Source: a virus
IMG/VR virus record: IMGVR_UViG_3300027779_000055
Span: 1 to 41,861 of that record
DNA: 41,861 nucleotides
Direction: 5' to 3' (one strand)
Part shown: positions 1-7,731 of the stretch, piece after piece
How positions within the stretch are numbered: the first letter of the stretch is position 1
Layout of the letters: each line of letters opens with the position of its first letter
Position numbers and translations under genes: made by a program
The notes under the pieces: generated by a model
What the model saw: the letters and a program-made list of their open reading frames with translations, nothing else
Database searches by the model: none
Told to the model about the DNA's origin: nothing

Positions 1-2
1 AC

Positions 3-1382
3 TCAGATCGGCAGATCACTTGTGTCAATATTGAAAATTATTGTGGTAGTGGCTCAGGTCTTGGACTGACGATCCTGCAGTGCAAAGAATTTTTACAATC
101 ACCCTTTATATTCTGCCCCAATGACACGGTTATTTTAGAAGAAGTACCAGAACCTACAATGAATTGGGTCGGGTATGCAGAGGTTGAAAACAACCACCAT
201 TATCGATCATTTAAGTTGTCTGAGAATAGCGTCGTTGAAAGAATTTGCGAGAAAGAAGAGGTGTTATCCTTCGACACAAAGCCTTATATTGGTTTGGCCG
301 GTATAAAAGATTACGAGGCTTTCTGGAAAGCGATGGAAGATGGTAAAAAATATGGCTCTATCAAAATTGGAGAGTCATTTGGTATCCGTGATATGGTGAA
401 GGAAAATATAGAATTCAAAGCCAAGCAATTTACATGGTATGACACAGGGAACCTTGAAAGCTTAAAAGCAGCAAGAGAAATAGTGAAGTCAAAAGATGCA
501 CCAGAAATACTGGAAAAAGCAAATGAGGCAATCTGGTTTGTTAATGAGAGAGTAATAAAATACAACAGTGATCCAAAATTCATTTCTGACCGTGCTGTTC
601 GCGCTGAACTACTGAAAGGCTATGTCCCTGAGATAACAAACGTAAGAGAAAACATGTATTCGTACAGAATGCTTACGGGTAAAACAATGTCTAAAGCAGC
701 AAACTATAAAACGTTTGAAAGGCTCCTTAATTATTTAATGTTTTTCTGGGAACCAGCAGATTTAAGTGATGAGGAATACGAAGAGTTTAGAAATGTGTGT
801 GAAAAATTTTACAAAGAAAAAACGGAAAAAAGAACTCAATTGTACTTCGATCGGTTTTCAGAAAAAGACGTACGCGAAACAATAAATGGAGTAGAAACCC
901 CAACCCTTGAGTATTTATTATCTAAAATAGATTGGGAACGATTGTATAGTGGAAAGCCGACGAGAATGCACGGTGATTTGCATTTTGAAAATATACTTGT
1001 TGCAGAAACAGGAGACTTTTATCTACTAGACTGGAGGCAAAACTTTGGTGGCCTTACATCTCATGGAGATTTATATTATGATCTAGCAAAGTTACTTCAC
1101 GGTTTAATTGTTTCTCATGAACTTGTCAATAAAGACTGCTTTGAGATAAATCAGATGGACAATATTATAACTTATGATTTATATCGCAAACATTGTTTAG
1201 TTGAGAATGAAAAACAATTTTTTGAATTTTTAGAAGAAAATCAACTCGATGTATATAAAGTTAAGCTATTAACATCATTAATCTTTTTAAATATTGCGGC
1301 ACTTCACCACTACCCTTATTCAAAGATGTTATTTTACTTAGGAAAGGAAAGCCTATATAATCTAATAAAGGAACAAAAATGA
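3..1382 (+). CDS. Bifunctional sugar nucleotidyltransferase / APH-type kinase, 5' truncated by window edge
   Basis: The frame is open from base 3 through the internal ATG at 159, and the residues before that Met read as nucleotidyltransferase sequence (GSGSGLGLTILQCKEF, then FIFCPNDTVILEEVPEPT). The gene therefore starts upstream of the window and 459 residues are visible. The first ~155 visible residues look like the C-terminal half of an NTP_transferase domain, including TWYDTGNLESLKAAREI. The remainder is a choline kinase/aminoglycoside phosphotransferase fold, with the Brenner-type motif HGDLHFEN at about visible residue 323 and the metal-binding DWR at about 343. Such fusions phosphorylate a small alcohol or sugar and then activate it as an NDP derivative, in the manner of LicA plus LicC; the actual substrate is not evident. 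It overlaps the next gene by ATGA and is the first visible gene of the glycan operon. The domain calls are from motifs; the pathway role is inferred. Confidence 0.8.
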   Translation, partial: SDRQITCVNIENYCGSGSGLGLTILQCKEFLQSPFIFCPNDTVILEEVPEPTMNWVGYAEVENNHHYRSFKLSENSVVERICEKEEVLSFDTKPYIGLAGIKDYEAFWKAMEDGKKYGSIKIGESFGIRDMVKENIEFKAKQFTWYDTGNLESLKAAREIVKSKDAPEILEKANEAIWFVNERVIKYNSDPKFISDRAVRAELLKGYVPEITNVRENMYSYRMLTGKTMSKAANYKTFERLLNYLMFFWEPADLSDEEYEEFRNVCEKFYKEKTEKRTQLYFDRFSEKDVRETINGVETPTLEYLLSKIDWERLYSGKPTRMHGDLHFENILVAETGDFYLLDWRQNFGGLTSHGDLYYDLAKLLHGLIVSHELVNKDCFEINQMDNIITYDLYRKHCLVENEKQFFEFLEENQLDVYKVKLLTSLIFLNIAALHHYPYSKMLFYLGKESLYNLIKEQK

Positions 1383-2380
1383 CAAAACTTTTTATTGGAC
1401 CCATGAGTAAAAACATAGTTGACGTGGTAGCTGAAGTCTGCCGTGAGAACAAAGTAAGCCTAGGCCTCCTTCCATCTAGAAGGCAGATCGAATTTGACGG
1501 CGGATACGTTAACAACTGGAAAACTCATGAATTCATAAGCTATGCTCGATCAAAAAACAAAAATGTTATATTACAAAGAGACCACGCCGGCCCCGGACAG
1601 GGGAGAGAATTAGATGATGGTACAGAATCCCTGATCTTAGATGCTAGTTTGGGATTCGATTATCTACATATCGACCCATGGAAGATCCATACTTCACTTG
1701 AAGATGGAATAACGGAGACAATTAAACTCATTAAAATATGTAATGACGTAAACCCAAATTGCTTTTATGAAATTGGTACAGAAGAAGCCATCAGGCCATA
1801 TACTGCAGAGGAGTTAGAAATAATAATACAGTCAGTAAAAGAGGGTGTGGGGGAGACCTTATTTAATAAAATTGTCTATGCTGTAATTCAAGGTGGCACT
1901 CGTATCGAGGGAACCAGAAACATTGGCAAATTTAACACTTCAAAGTGCAAACAGATGATAGAAATTTGTCGTACATATGGTTTGCATTCTAAAGAGCACA
2001 ATGGAGACTATCTTACCCCTGACGATATTAGAAAGCGCTTTAAGCTCGGTTTGTCGGCTCTTAATATAGCACCTGAGTTTGGGGTTATTGAGACTCAGTG
2101 TATTTTAGAGGAAATTCTTAACCATTTTGATGAAGAATCGTTAAATGAGTTTTATAAACTTTGTTATGATTCACAAAAATGGGTTAAATGGCTCCCGTCT
2201 TCTATAAATTGCTGTACAAATGAAATGAAGAAACATGTTATAATAAGGACATCCGGCCATTATGTGTTTGCTTCAGAGGAATTTAAAGTCTTAAAGGCTA
2301 AGTTTCCTGGAGTGGACGATAAAATACGACGAAGACTTCGCCAACGGATTGAGGAGATTGTGTGCGCGACAAAATTATAG
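1379..2380 (+). CDS. GatZ/KbaZ-like class II aldolase-family protein (tagatose-bisphosphate aldolase-like)
   Basis: This 333-residue protein has features of the TIM-barrel family that includes the tagatose-bisphosphate aldolase accessory subunit. These are a segment with RDHAGPGQG near residue 64, LDASLGFDYLHIDPWK near 89, YEIGTEEAIRPYT near 131 (GatZ-type proteins have a comparable IGTE segment) and AVIQGGTRIEGTRN near 161. In the family the barrel acts with, or resembles, class II zinc aldolases in C-C bond formation or cleavage on phosphosugars; related genes also occur in capsule loci. It overlaps the upstream kinase fusion by ATGA, and the following phosphatase gene begins inside its last 19 bases, so translation is probably coupled. 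Assignment to the broad family is moderately secure; the substrate, and whether it is catalytic, are not known. Confidence 0.6.
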   Translation: MTKLFIGPMSKNIVDVVAEVCRENKVSLGLLPSRRQIEFDGGYVNNWKTHEFISYARSKNKNVILQRDHAGPGQGRELDDGTESLILDASLGFDYLHIDPWKIHTSLEDGITETIKLIKICNDVNPNCFYEIGTEEAIRPYTAEELEIIIQSVKEGVGETLFNKIVYAVIQGGTRIEGTRNIGKFNTSKCKQMIEICRTYGLHSKEHNGDYLTPDDIRKRFKLGLSALNIAPEFGVIETQCILEEILNHFDEESLNEFYKLCYDSQKWVKWLPSSINCCTNEMKKHVIIRTSGHYVFASEEFKVLKAKFPGVDDKIRRRLRQRIEEIVCATKL

Positions 2381-2736
2381 CGTTTGACTTAGATGACGTA
2401 TTATGTTATAGAACACCTGCCACTGGAAAAATAAACAAGTACCATTCTTGTAGACCACTAGAACCTATGATTAAAATAGCAAATCAGTGTTATGATGAAG
2501 GGAACACTATCATTATATATACAGCCCGCGGAATGACAGGGTTCAAAGGAAATGTTAGTGATATTTATACTAATTTGTATGAACTCACTCTTAATCAATT
2601 AGATGTTTGGGGTGTTAAATATCACCAACTAGTAATGGGTAAACTTCATTATGATTTATTGATAGACGACAAGGCATGCGATTCAATTGATATGACAAGT
2701 TACGAAAACATAAAAAAAAGATTAGGTGAAATATGA
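2362..2736 (+). CDS. HAD-superfamily phosphatase, EcbF/BcbF capsule-biosynthesis type
   Basis: This 124-residue protein starts with GTG at 2362, preceded by GAGGAG at 2351-2356, which supports this start despite the 19-base overlap with the aldolase-like gene. HAD motif I is FDLDD, with D9 as presumed nucleophile and D11 as acid/base. YTARG near residue 53 provides the motif II Thr, and the C-terminal GKLHYDLLIDDKA provides the Lys and acidic motif IV pair. The short length without a cap domain, together with the TARG and IDDKA signatures, fits the small EcbF/BcbF group seen in capsule and LPS clusters, which probably dephosphorylate sugar phosphates. A second member of the same group closes this operon at 7728-8027. 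The precise substrate cannot be read from sequence. Confidence 0.8.
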   Translation: MRDKIIAFDLDDVLCYRTPATGKINKYHSCRPLEPMIKIANQCYDEGNTIIIYTARGMTGFKGNVSDIYTNLYELTLNQLDVWGVKYHQLVMGKLHYDLLIDDKACDSIDMTSYENIKKRLGEI

Positions 2737-3566
2737 GCAAAGTAGCATTATGCCTTAGCGGCAAAGTAGGAAATATACAAGGGAAATCTGGGTTTTTTGA
2801 CTCTGATCCTCGCGTTTTAATCAAGGGGCATGAGCACTATAAGCGCCATATAATTGACAAGAATGATGTTGATGTATTCGTGCACTGCTGGGATAAAGAA
2901 TTAGAAGAGAAAACAATAGAACTCTATAATCCCATTAAGAGCGTTTTTGAAGAACAAATATACTTCGAAATACCGGAGTACGTCAAAGGAGAAGACGCGC
3001 GCAAGAACAATCATTACAGCCGCTGGTACTCTAATAAGATGGTCAACGAATATCGAAAAGATTATGAAACTGAAAATGGATTTGAATATGACTTCGTCAT
3101 GACAACCCGTTTTGATTTAGCATTTGAAACCGATGTGACGTTCGACAACTTTGATAAGGATTATTTTTATTCAGGAAAATGGTCGGCAGTTATTGATCGT
3201 CATGGAAATGATTTATTTAAGGGCGGCCGCGGCCCCCTCTATGATCTAGTCGCGACCGGCCACCCAATTTTAAAAGAATTAAAGCTGGATACCAAGGGTT
3301 ACCCTAAAAACGACGAAGGGTTTTTAGACTTATGGTTCTTTGCAAATTCAAAGAATTCATCAGACTTTTTCTCCTTGTATGATCATTTAGACGAATATAA
3401 TAAGCCTGGAAATTGTGATACAGATGCCAGCGGAAGAATATCTAATCACAGACTTGTTAAATATCATTTACAAAATCTCGATTTGCTAAACAAATTAAAA
3501 TTTGAATTTCATATGTTTGATGATTTCCCAGAGGTTAGAAGAAAATATTTTGGATGTAGAGCATGA
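2733..3566 (+). CDS. Putative glycosyltransferase-like protein
   Basis: This 277-residue protein begins MSKVALCLSGKVGN, a beta-strand opening seen in nucleotide-sugar-dependent GT-A-like proteins of polysaccharide clusters. It contains VDVFVHCWDKE near residue 46 and YDFVMTTRFDLAF near 119. The RFDL segment, after a predicted strand and ahead of an acidic stretch, sits where many GT-A enzymes carry their metal-binding acidic motif, but no canonical DxD is evident. It overlaps both neighbours by ATGA and lies between a sugar phosphatase and a PhyH oxygenase. A glycosyltransferase role is inferred from these patterns and the operon; it could instead be another capsule protein of unknown activity. 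No signal peptide or membrane segment is apparent, so it is probably cytoplasmic. Confidence 0.5.
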   Translation: MSKVALCLSGKVGNIQGKSGFFDSDPRVLIKGHEHYKRHIIDKNDVDVFVHCWDKELEEKTIELYNPIKSVFEEQIYFEIPEYVKGEDARKNNHYSRWYSNKMVNEYRKDYETENGFEYDFVMTTRFDLAFETDVTFDNFDKDYFYSGKWSAVIDRHGNDLFKGGRGPLYDLVATGHPILKELKLDTKGYPKNDEGFLDLWFFANSKNSSDFFSLYDHLDEYNKPGNCDTDASGRISNHRLVKYHLQNLDLLNKLKFEFHMFDDFPEVRRKYFGCRA

Positions 3567-4420
3567 TAAAAATTAAAATAAATCCATCTTGTGCTTGGGG
3601 CAAAGATGAAGAAATCAAAAGGTATATAAAATCGATTTATGAAAGGCAAGACAAGTATGGTGTAGATATATCAGACGAGTATCTCGCCATCGCCGAAGAT
3701 GTCAATACTAACGGATTCACAAAGGTTGAAAATTTTATAGATCCTGGAAGGTTATTAGCTGTGAAACAAGAGTTTGAAGCAATCAAAGAAAAAGGCGAAT
3801 TACAATATAGCGATTTTTATACTGAGCAAGTATCCCACCCATTACTTACTTGCGACTCCGTATTTAATATCGCATTCGATGATAAAGTAGTAGAAGTGGC
3901 CAAAAATTATTTTAACTGTATGCCGGCCATAACAAATGTCCAATTGAGAAAGAGCAAGGCAACAGAAACCTTAGAACATAATATACCTGGAAACGGTCAA
4001 ACAACGCTATTTCACTGTGATAAGGATAGCCCACGCTTTATTAAATTTTTCTTTTACCTTGACGATGTGGACGAAAACAATGGCCCATTCACTTATACAA
4101 GGGGAAGTCAAATTGAGAAATTTGATGGTTGGGATTCAAAATACAGGTGGGCCCATCGAGAAATAAGCTCTATTTATGGCGAAGATAGAATTATTAAATG
4201 CACTGGTAATGTTGGTGACCTCATTATCGGAAATACAAGTGGTTTTCATAAGGGCTCAAAAGTAGAGAAAGGGGAGAGAACTTTGTTATCAGTTTATTAT
4301 GGCGTACACCCAACTGAGTGGCGCTCGACTTTTGGAGGAAAAATGAAAAAAGAACATTATGAAAGCCTGCCGGACCATAAAAAGGCGCTAGCAGACTTCT
4401 TAGTTAGGAGAGAAACATGA
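3563..4420 (+). CDS. Fe(II)/2-oxoglutarate dioxygenase, phytanoyl-CoA dioxygenase (PhyH) family
   Basis: This 285-residue protein has the double-stranded beta-helix signature of PhyH enzymes. The iron ligands would be H151 and D153 in FHCDKDSPRF and the distal H229 in SGFHKGSK, and R239 in GERTLLSVYY would bind the 2-oxoglutarate carboxylate. The intervening FFYLDDVDENNGPFTYTRGS matches the conserved PhyH core. The family hydroxylates diverse small molecules and also occurs in sugar and natural-product clusters, so a sugar intermediate or glycan is a plausible target here. It overlaps its neighbours by ATGA on both sides, so it belongs to the glycan operon. Family assignment is strong; the substrate is unknown. 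Confidence 0.85.
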   Translation: MIKIKINPSCAWGKDEEIKRYIKSIYERQDKYGVDISDEYLAIAEDVNTNGFTKVENFIDPGRLLAVKQEFEAIKEKGELQYSDFYTEQVSHPLLTCDSVFNIAFDDKVVEVAKNYFNCMPAITNVQLRKSKATETLEHNIPGNGQTTLFHCDKDSPRFIKFFFYLDDVDENNGPFTYTRGSQIEKFDGWDSKYRWAHREISSIYGEDRIIKCTGNVGDLIIGNTSGFHKGSKVEKGERTLLSVYYGVHPTEWRSTFGGKMKKEHYESLPDHKKALADFLVRRET

Positions 4421-5205
4421 AAAAATATGTAATATGTATTCCGGCATCAGACGATTTTGCATTAGCAGCCGCCGTCCTTATTCATTCTATTAAGAAGAAC
4501 TTGAGAGTGGTAGATGACTGTGACTTTGTTGTACCCTACAATAATTTAAATGAAGATAGCATGAACTTGATCAGAAAAGCACACAGTGAAACTATGTTCA
4601 AACCACCTAAAAATTCGGACTTTTATAAACACATACCGCGTACGATTTATGGTGTGGGAAATTTTGATGTATATTTGTCTTTTGAAACATTTTCTCAAAT
4701 AGGATATGAAAAAAGCGTTTACCTGGACGCTGATATGTTGTGTACAGGAGATTTTTCGGATATCATTGAAGATGACAAACAAATCATTTGGAAGTTTCCA
4801 AATTTAGGTATCCTTGTTGCAGGGGCCAAATATCTTACCGGCCATGCTTATGATGAAATGATAAAAGCAGTAATAACAACTGGTATTAAAGATAGACCAG
4901 ACGGTGACCAAGTAACTTGTCAACACTTCTTTAGCCCAAGCAACCCGGATGTCAAAGTCATAACCAACTTATATAATTTCCAAGAGTTCGGAGGCGGCGG
5001 TAAAGGAAATCCTGAACACTACGATGACAACGCTCCAAATGTTAAAGTCATACATTACAGCGGCCGCCGAAAGCCATGGGGCACTGTTTGGGACGGCGAT
5101 GAAAACAACAAGAACTGTATCAGATACGCCACCTTGATGAATGAGAACAATGCGGTTAAGATTTGGTACAAATATTATGATGATTTTAGGGAGAAGTGTT
5201 TGTGA
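4417..5205 (+). CDS. Glycosyltransferase family 8-like protein
   Basis: This 262-residue protein carries the two landmarks of GT8 retaining glycosyltransferases: YLDADMLCTGDF, with the metal-binding DxD at D104 and D106, and a C-terminal HYSGRRKPW starting at H213, the family's HxxGxxKPW motif. It begins with a strand, KKYVICIPASDDFALAAAV, followed by a helix, as expected for the nucleotide-binding half. GT8 enzymes transfer galactose, glucose or similar sugars from UDP-sugars, and bacterial members usually build LPS or capsule. No membrane segment is seen. The upstream junction is ATGA and the downstream junction is GTGA, so it is embedded in the operon. The donor and acceptor are unknown. 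Confidence 0.82.
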   Translation: MKKYVICIPASDDFALAAAVLIHSIKKNLRVVDDCDFVVPYNNLNEDSMNLIRKAHSETMFKPPKNSDFYKHIPRTIYGVGNFDVYLSFETFSQIGYEKSVYLDADMLCTGDFSDIIEDDKQIIWKFPNLGILVAGAKYLTGHAYDEMIKAVITTGIKDRPDGDQVTCQHFFSPSNPDVKVITNLYNFQEFGGGGKGNPEHYDDNAPNVKVIHYSGRRKPWGTVWDGDENNKNCIRYATLMNENNAVKIWYKYYDDFREKCL

Positions 5206-6179
5206 GCTACGACAAGAAAAAGATTTTAATTGCTGGTGGAGCAGGCTATATTGGCACTGAATTATCAAATGACTTAAGTTTAAGAGGATATGATGTAACC
5301 GTGGTCGACCTGTTTTGGTTTGGAAACTATCTTAGCGATGATGTAAAACAAATAAACAAAAATTTGATAGATTTGAAGCAAGAAGATGTTAGAGGATATG
5401 ATGCCGTAGTCTTTTTAGCTGGGTTATCTAATGACCCGATGGCCAATTTTAGTCCGTCAAAGAATTTTATAGAGAACGCCGCAGTACCCACATATCTTGC
5501 CTTTATATCTAAGCAAGCAGGAGTACCGCGGTTTGTATATGCTAGCTCGTGTAGCGTGTATGGGTTTACAGATAATGAGGTCATGGACGAGGACAGTCCT
5601 GTAAACCCGCAGTACCCCTATGGCATCTCTAAATTACAGGGTGAGTATGCAATCATGAAGATGGCAGATGAAGGCTTCAGGCCGATCGCAATGAGAAAGG
5701 GTACTGTCGGCGGCTGGTCTTCACGTATGAGATTTGACTTAGTGGTAAATACTATGACTAAGTATGCGCTATCTCAAGGAAAAATTACGGTTCACAACCC
5801 AAACTTATGGAGACCGCTCATTGATATACGAGATGTAGTAACTGCATATAGAAAAGCTATAATGTGTAGTCTTAACATTTCGGAAGTATTCAATATATGT
5901 GGTGAAAACTATACTATTGGTCGTTTGGCAAATGATGTTGTTAATGAGTTTGCTGCAGCGGGAATGGTGATAGAGGTTGATACACAAAATCGACCAGATG
6001 TAAGAAACTATTTGGCTTCTAATGAAAAAGCTAAAAGAGTGCTAGATTTTACTCCGGAGTTTGGTCCTGCCAATTCAATACAACAAATAATACGCCATGT
6101 AAAAGAAAAAAACATTGACTTAGACAACAAAAGACATTATAATATAAAAACGTTTATGGAATTAGAAGATGAATCTTGA
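5202..6179 (+). CDS. NAD-dependent epimerase/dehydratase (extended SDR)
   Basis: The GTG at 5202 is chosen over the in-frame GTG at 5196 because AGGGAG (5188-5193) lies at a suitable distance from it and it makes a GTGA overlap with the GT8 stop, matching the other operon junctions. The 325-residue protein has the Rossmann glycine motif GGAGYIG (residues 12-18), YASSCSVYG containing the catalytic Ser region near 115, and the active-site YGISK with Y140 and K144. WRPLIDIRDVVTAY near 203 is a typical extended-SDR substrate-domain motif. Enzymes of this class epimerise, dehydrate or reduce nucleotide sugars in the cytoplasm. It could be a 4-epimerase, 4,6-dehydratase or reductase; the sequence alone does not decide. 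Confidence 0.88.
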   Translation: MSYDKKKILIAGGAGYIGTELSNDLSLRGYDVTVVDLFWFGNYLSDDVKQINKNLIDLKQEDVRGYDAVVFLAGLSNDPMANFSPSKNFIENAAVPTYLAFISKQAGVPRFVYASSCSVYGFTDNEVMDEDSPVNPQYPYGISKLQGEYAIMKMADEGFRPIAMRKGTVGGWSSRMRFDLVVNTMTKYALSQGKITVHNPNLWRPLIDIRDVVTAYRKAIMCSLNISEVFNICGENYTIGRLANDVVNEFAAAGMVIEVDTQNRPDVRNYLASNEKAKRVLDFTPEFGPANSIQQIIRHVKEKNIDLDNKRHYNIKTFMELEDES

Positions 6180-6456
6180 GGAATATTATAAACACTATCT
6201 TACACTGCATCAAAGCAAATGGTGCCGGCGACTGCATTTTTTCGGTCAATTAGTAACATTATTTTTACTTTGTGTTATGATAGGTTATAAGGTGAGTATA
6301 GCAGCATATCTTATTTTACCATTTATTATATATCCGTTTGCTTGGTCTGGGCATTTCCTTTTTGAAAAAAACAAGCCGGCAGCGTTTAATAATCCAATAA
6401 AAGCAAAAATTTGTGATTGGATGATGTTTAAAGATATGTTGCTAGGAAAATTATGA
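6169..6456 (+). CDS. DUF962 / Mpo1-like small membrane protein
   Basis: This 95-residue protein matches the DUF962 (Mpo1-like) pattern. An N-terminal YYKHYLTLHQ and LHFFGQ precede two hydrophobic segments (about residues 26-42 and 45-58). These are followed by PFAWSGHFLFEKNKPAAFNN and a DWMMFKDMLLGKL tail. The conserved His residues are those proposed to bind iron in the yeast 2-hydroxy fatty acid dioxygenase Mpo1. In bacteria the family is mostly uncharacterised. The gene overlaps the SDR stop by 11 bases and the aminotransferase start by ATGA, so it is translated with the sugar genes although it is membrane-bound. It may modify a lipid or a lipid-linked glycan; this is inference. Confidence 0.75.
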   Translation: MNLEEYYKHYLTLHQSKWCRRLHFFGQLVTLFLLCVMIGYKVSIAAYLILPFIIYPFAWSGHFLFEKNKPAAFNNPIKAKICDWMMFKDMLLGKL

Positions 6457-7376
6457 TTAAATTAATGCACGTCAATGATTATGTAATTGATACATCTCAG
6501 TTCCGGCCACTACTAAATGATAAGGTGGTCCAGGAGTTCGAAGAGCGCATCGCAGACCATGTGGGCGCTAAGTATGCTTGTGCACTCCACAGCGCGACTA
6601 TGGGCATCTTTATGACCCTTTTAGAAGAAGAGGCTACGACTGTTGAAATACCATCGATTATTCCACCGGTTGTTCCCAACGCTATATTAACTTCGGGACA
6701 CGATATTAAATACCGTGATGACATCAACTGGGTAGGAAGCGCTTATACTTTGCACCGGTTCCAAAATTATAAGATTATAGATTCAGCCCAGCAACTTGAT
6801 AAAAATCAATTTAGTCAACAAGCAGATGATGAAGATCTAATGATATTCAGCTTCTATCCAACAAAACCAGTTGGCAGTATTGATGGCGGTATGATTGTAT
6901 CAAACGATGAGGACAAGATAAAGAGATTAAAGATTCTTACAAGATATGGCACCAACTTTGAAGACAACAGTTGGGAAAGAAAATTTGTATTACCCGGCTG
7001 GAAGATGTACATGAATTCAGTACAAGCTTGGGTGGGCCTAGAAAACTTTAAGAAGCTTGAAAGGAAAGCTAAAAGATATGACGAGATAAGAGAACACTAT
7101 AATAGTGCATTTGGATTATCAAATAAAAGTCGCCATTTATACAGATTGAGGACCGATGACAGAGACGAATTTATGGACTCGCTAAAGGCGGCTGGTGTTC
7201 AATGTGGTATTCATTATCGCTCGGTTCATGACATAGAATGTTATGCGCCAATCACCGAGGTTAATTTGCCGTTATCGATTATGGAATCAAATTCTACAGT
7301 TAGCATCCCATATCACGAAATGATGACAGACGAAGAAGTAGAAGTTGTAATAAAGGAGGTCAGTAATGCTATCTGA
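6453..7376 (+). CDS. DegT/DnrJ/EryC1/StrS-family PLP sugar aminotransferase
   Basis: This 307-residue protein has the fold signatures of nucleotide-sugar aminotransferases: an N-terminal FEERIADHVGAKYACALHSATMG segment, and FYPTKPVGSIDGGMI, in which K138 is the expected PLP-binding lysine. RYGTNF and the ending LPLSIMESNSTVSIPYHEMM match the C-terminal substrate region of the family (commonly LP.....L.....LP.). The family is usually about 360-400 residues, so this copy is compact, although the catalytic Lys and both ends are present. Directly downstream is an FdtA/QdtA-like ketoisomerase, the usual partner that makes the 3-keto sugar for 3-amination. Together they suggest a 3-amino-3,6-dideoxyhexose or similar product. 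An ATGA junction couples it to the DUF962 gene. Confidence 0.85.
   Translation: MIKLMHVNDYVIDTSQFRPLLNDKVVQEFEERIADHVGAKYACALHSATMGIFMTLLEEEATTVEIPSIIPPVVPNAILTSGHDIKYRDDINWVGSAYTLHRFQNYKIIDSAQQLDKNQFSQQADDEDLMIFSFYPTKPVGSIDGGMIVSNDEDKIKRLKILTRYGTNFEDNSWERKFVLPGWKMYMNSVQAWVGLENFKKLERKAKRYDEIREHYNSAFGLSNKSRHLYRLRTDDRDEFMDSLKAAGVQCGIHYRSVHDIECYAPITEVNLPLSIMESNSTVSIPYHEMMTDEEVEVVIKEVSNAI
7353..7360 (+). promoter_or_regulatory. Strong ribosome binding site for the ketoisomerase gene
   Basis: AAGGAGGT lies five bases before the ATG at 7366 and inside the end of the aminotransferase gene. It is the closest match to the anti-Shine-Dalgarno complement noticed in the operon and fixes the downstream start. 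Confidence 0.7.
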
Positions 7377-7731
7377 AAACGGAAGCAAAGAAACCGGAAT
7401 ACTGCGGTATATGGAATTAACGGATTTAAAATTTATCCCAAGAAGAATGTATTATATCACGGATACACCAAAGGGCGAAATCCGCGGAAAGCATGGACAC
7501 TATGAAGATCAGCAATACATATTTTGTGTGCAAGGTCAAGTAAAAGTAGATCTTTATTCAAAAGATGGGGTAGAGAATATAATGCTTACACCGGGAGAAG
7601 TTGTATTTCTTGACAGAATGGTGTGGGCCCAGCAAGAATACATGACCGGCCACGACATCCTATTAGTTTTATGTTCAACTGCATTCAATCAAGCAGACTA
7701 TTTCTATGATAAGGAAGAGGTACACCAATGA
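7366..7731 (+). CDS. FdtA/QdtA-type sugar 3,4-ketoisomerase (cupin)
   Basis: This 121-residue single-domain cupin matches the WxcM/FdtA/QdtA family. It has an N-terminal beta-strand block, PKGEIRGKHGHYEDQQY with H43 and H45 (the family has RGxHAHxxxxQ), VQGQVKVDLYSKDG, LTPGEVVFLDRMVWA and a C-terminal FNQADYFYD resembling the conserved YDxxDYI. These enzymes isomerise dTDP-4-keto-6-deoxyglucose to a 3-keto sugar, which the DegT-type aminotransferase then aminates. The start is set by an excellent Shine-Dalgarno, AAGGAGGT at 7353-7360, giving an 11-base overlap with the aminotransferase gene. Neither the thymidylyltransferase nor the 4,6-dehydratase step is certain within the window, so the host may supply the keto sugar. 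Confidence 0.85.
   Translation: MLSENGSKETGILRYMELTDLKFIPRRMYYITDTPKGEIRGKHGHYEDQQYIFCVQGQVKVDLYSKDGVENIMLTPGEVVFLDRMVWAQQEYMTGHDILLVLCSTAFNQADYFYDKEEVHQ

Noticed and set aside
159-161. ATG at 159 as the start of the first gene
   Set aside because: The same frame is open upstream to base 3 and encodes recognisable nucleotidyltransferase sequence, so this Met is internal.
5196-5198. GTG at 5196 as start of the epimerase/dehydratase
   Set aside because: It lies only two bases after the AGGGAG ribosome binding site; the in-frame GTG at 5202 has correct spacing and gives a GTGA overlap like the other operon junctions.
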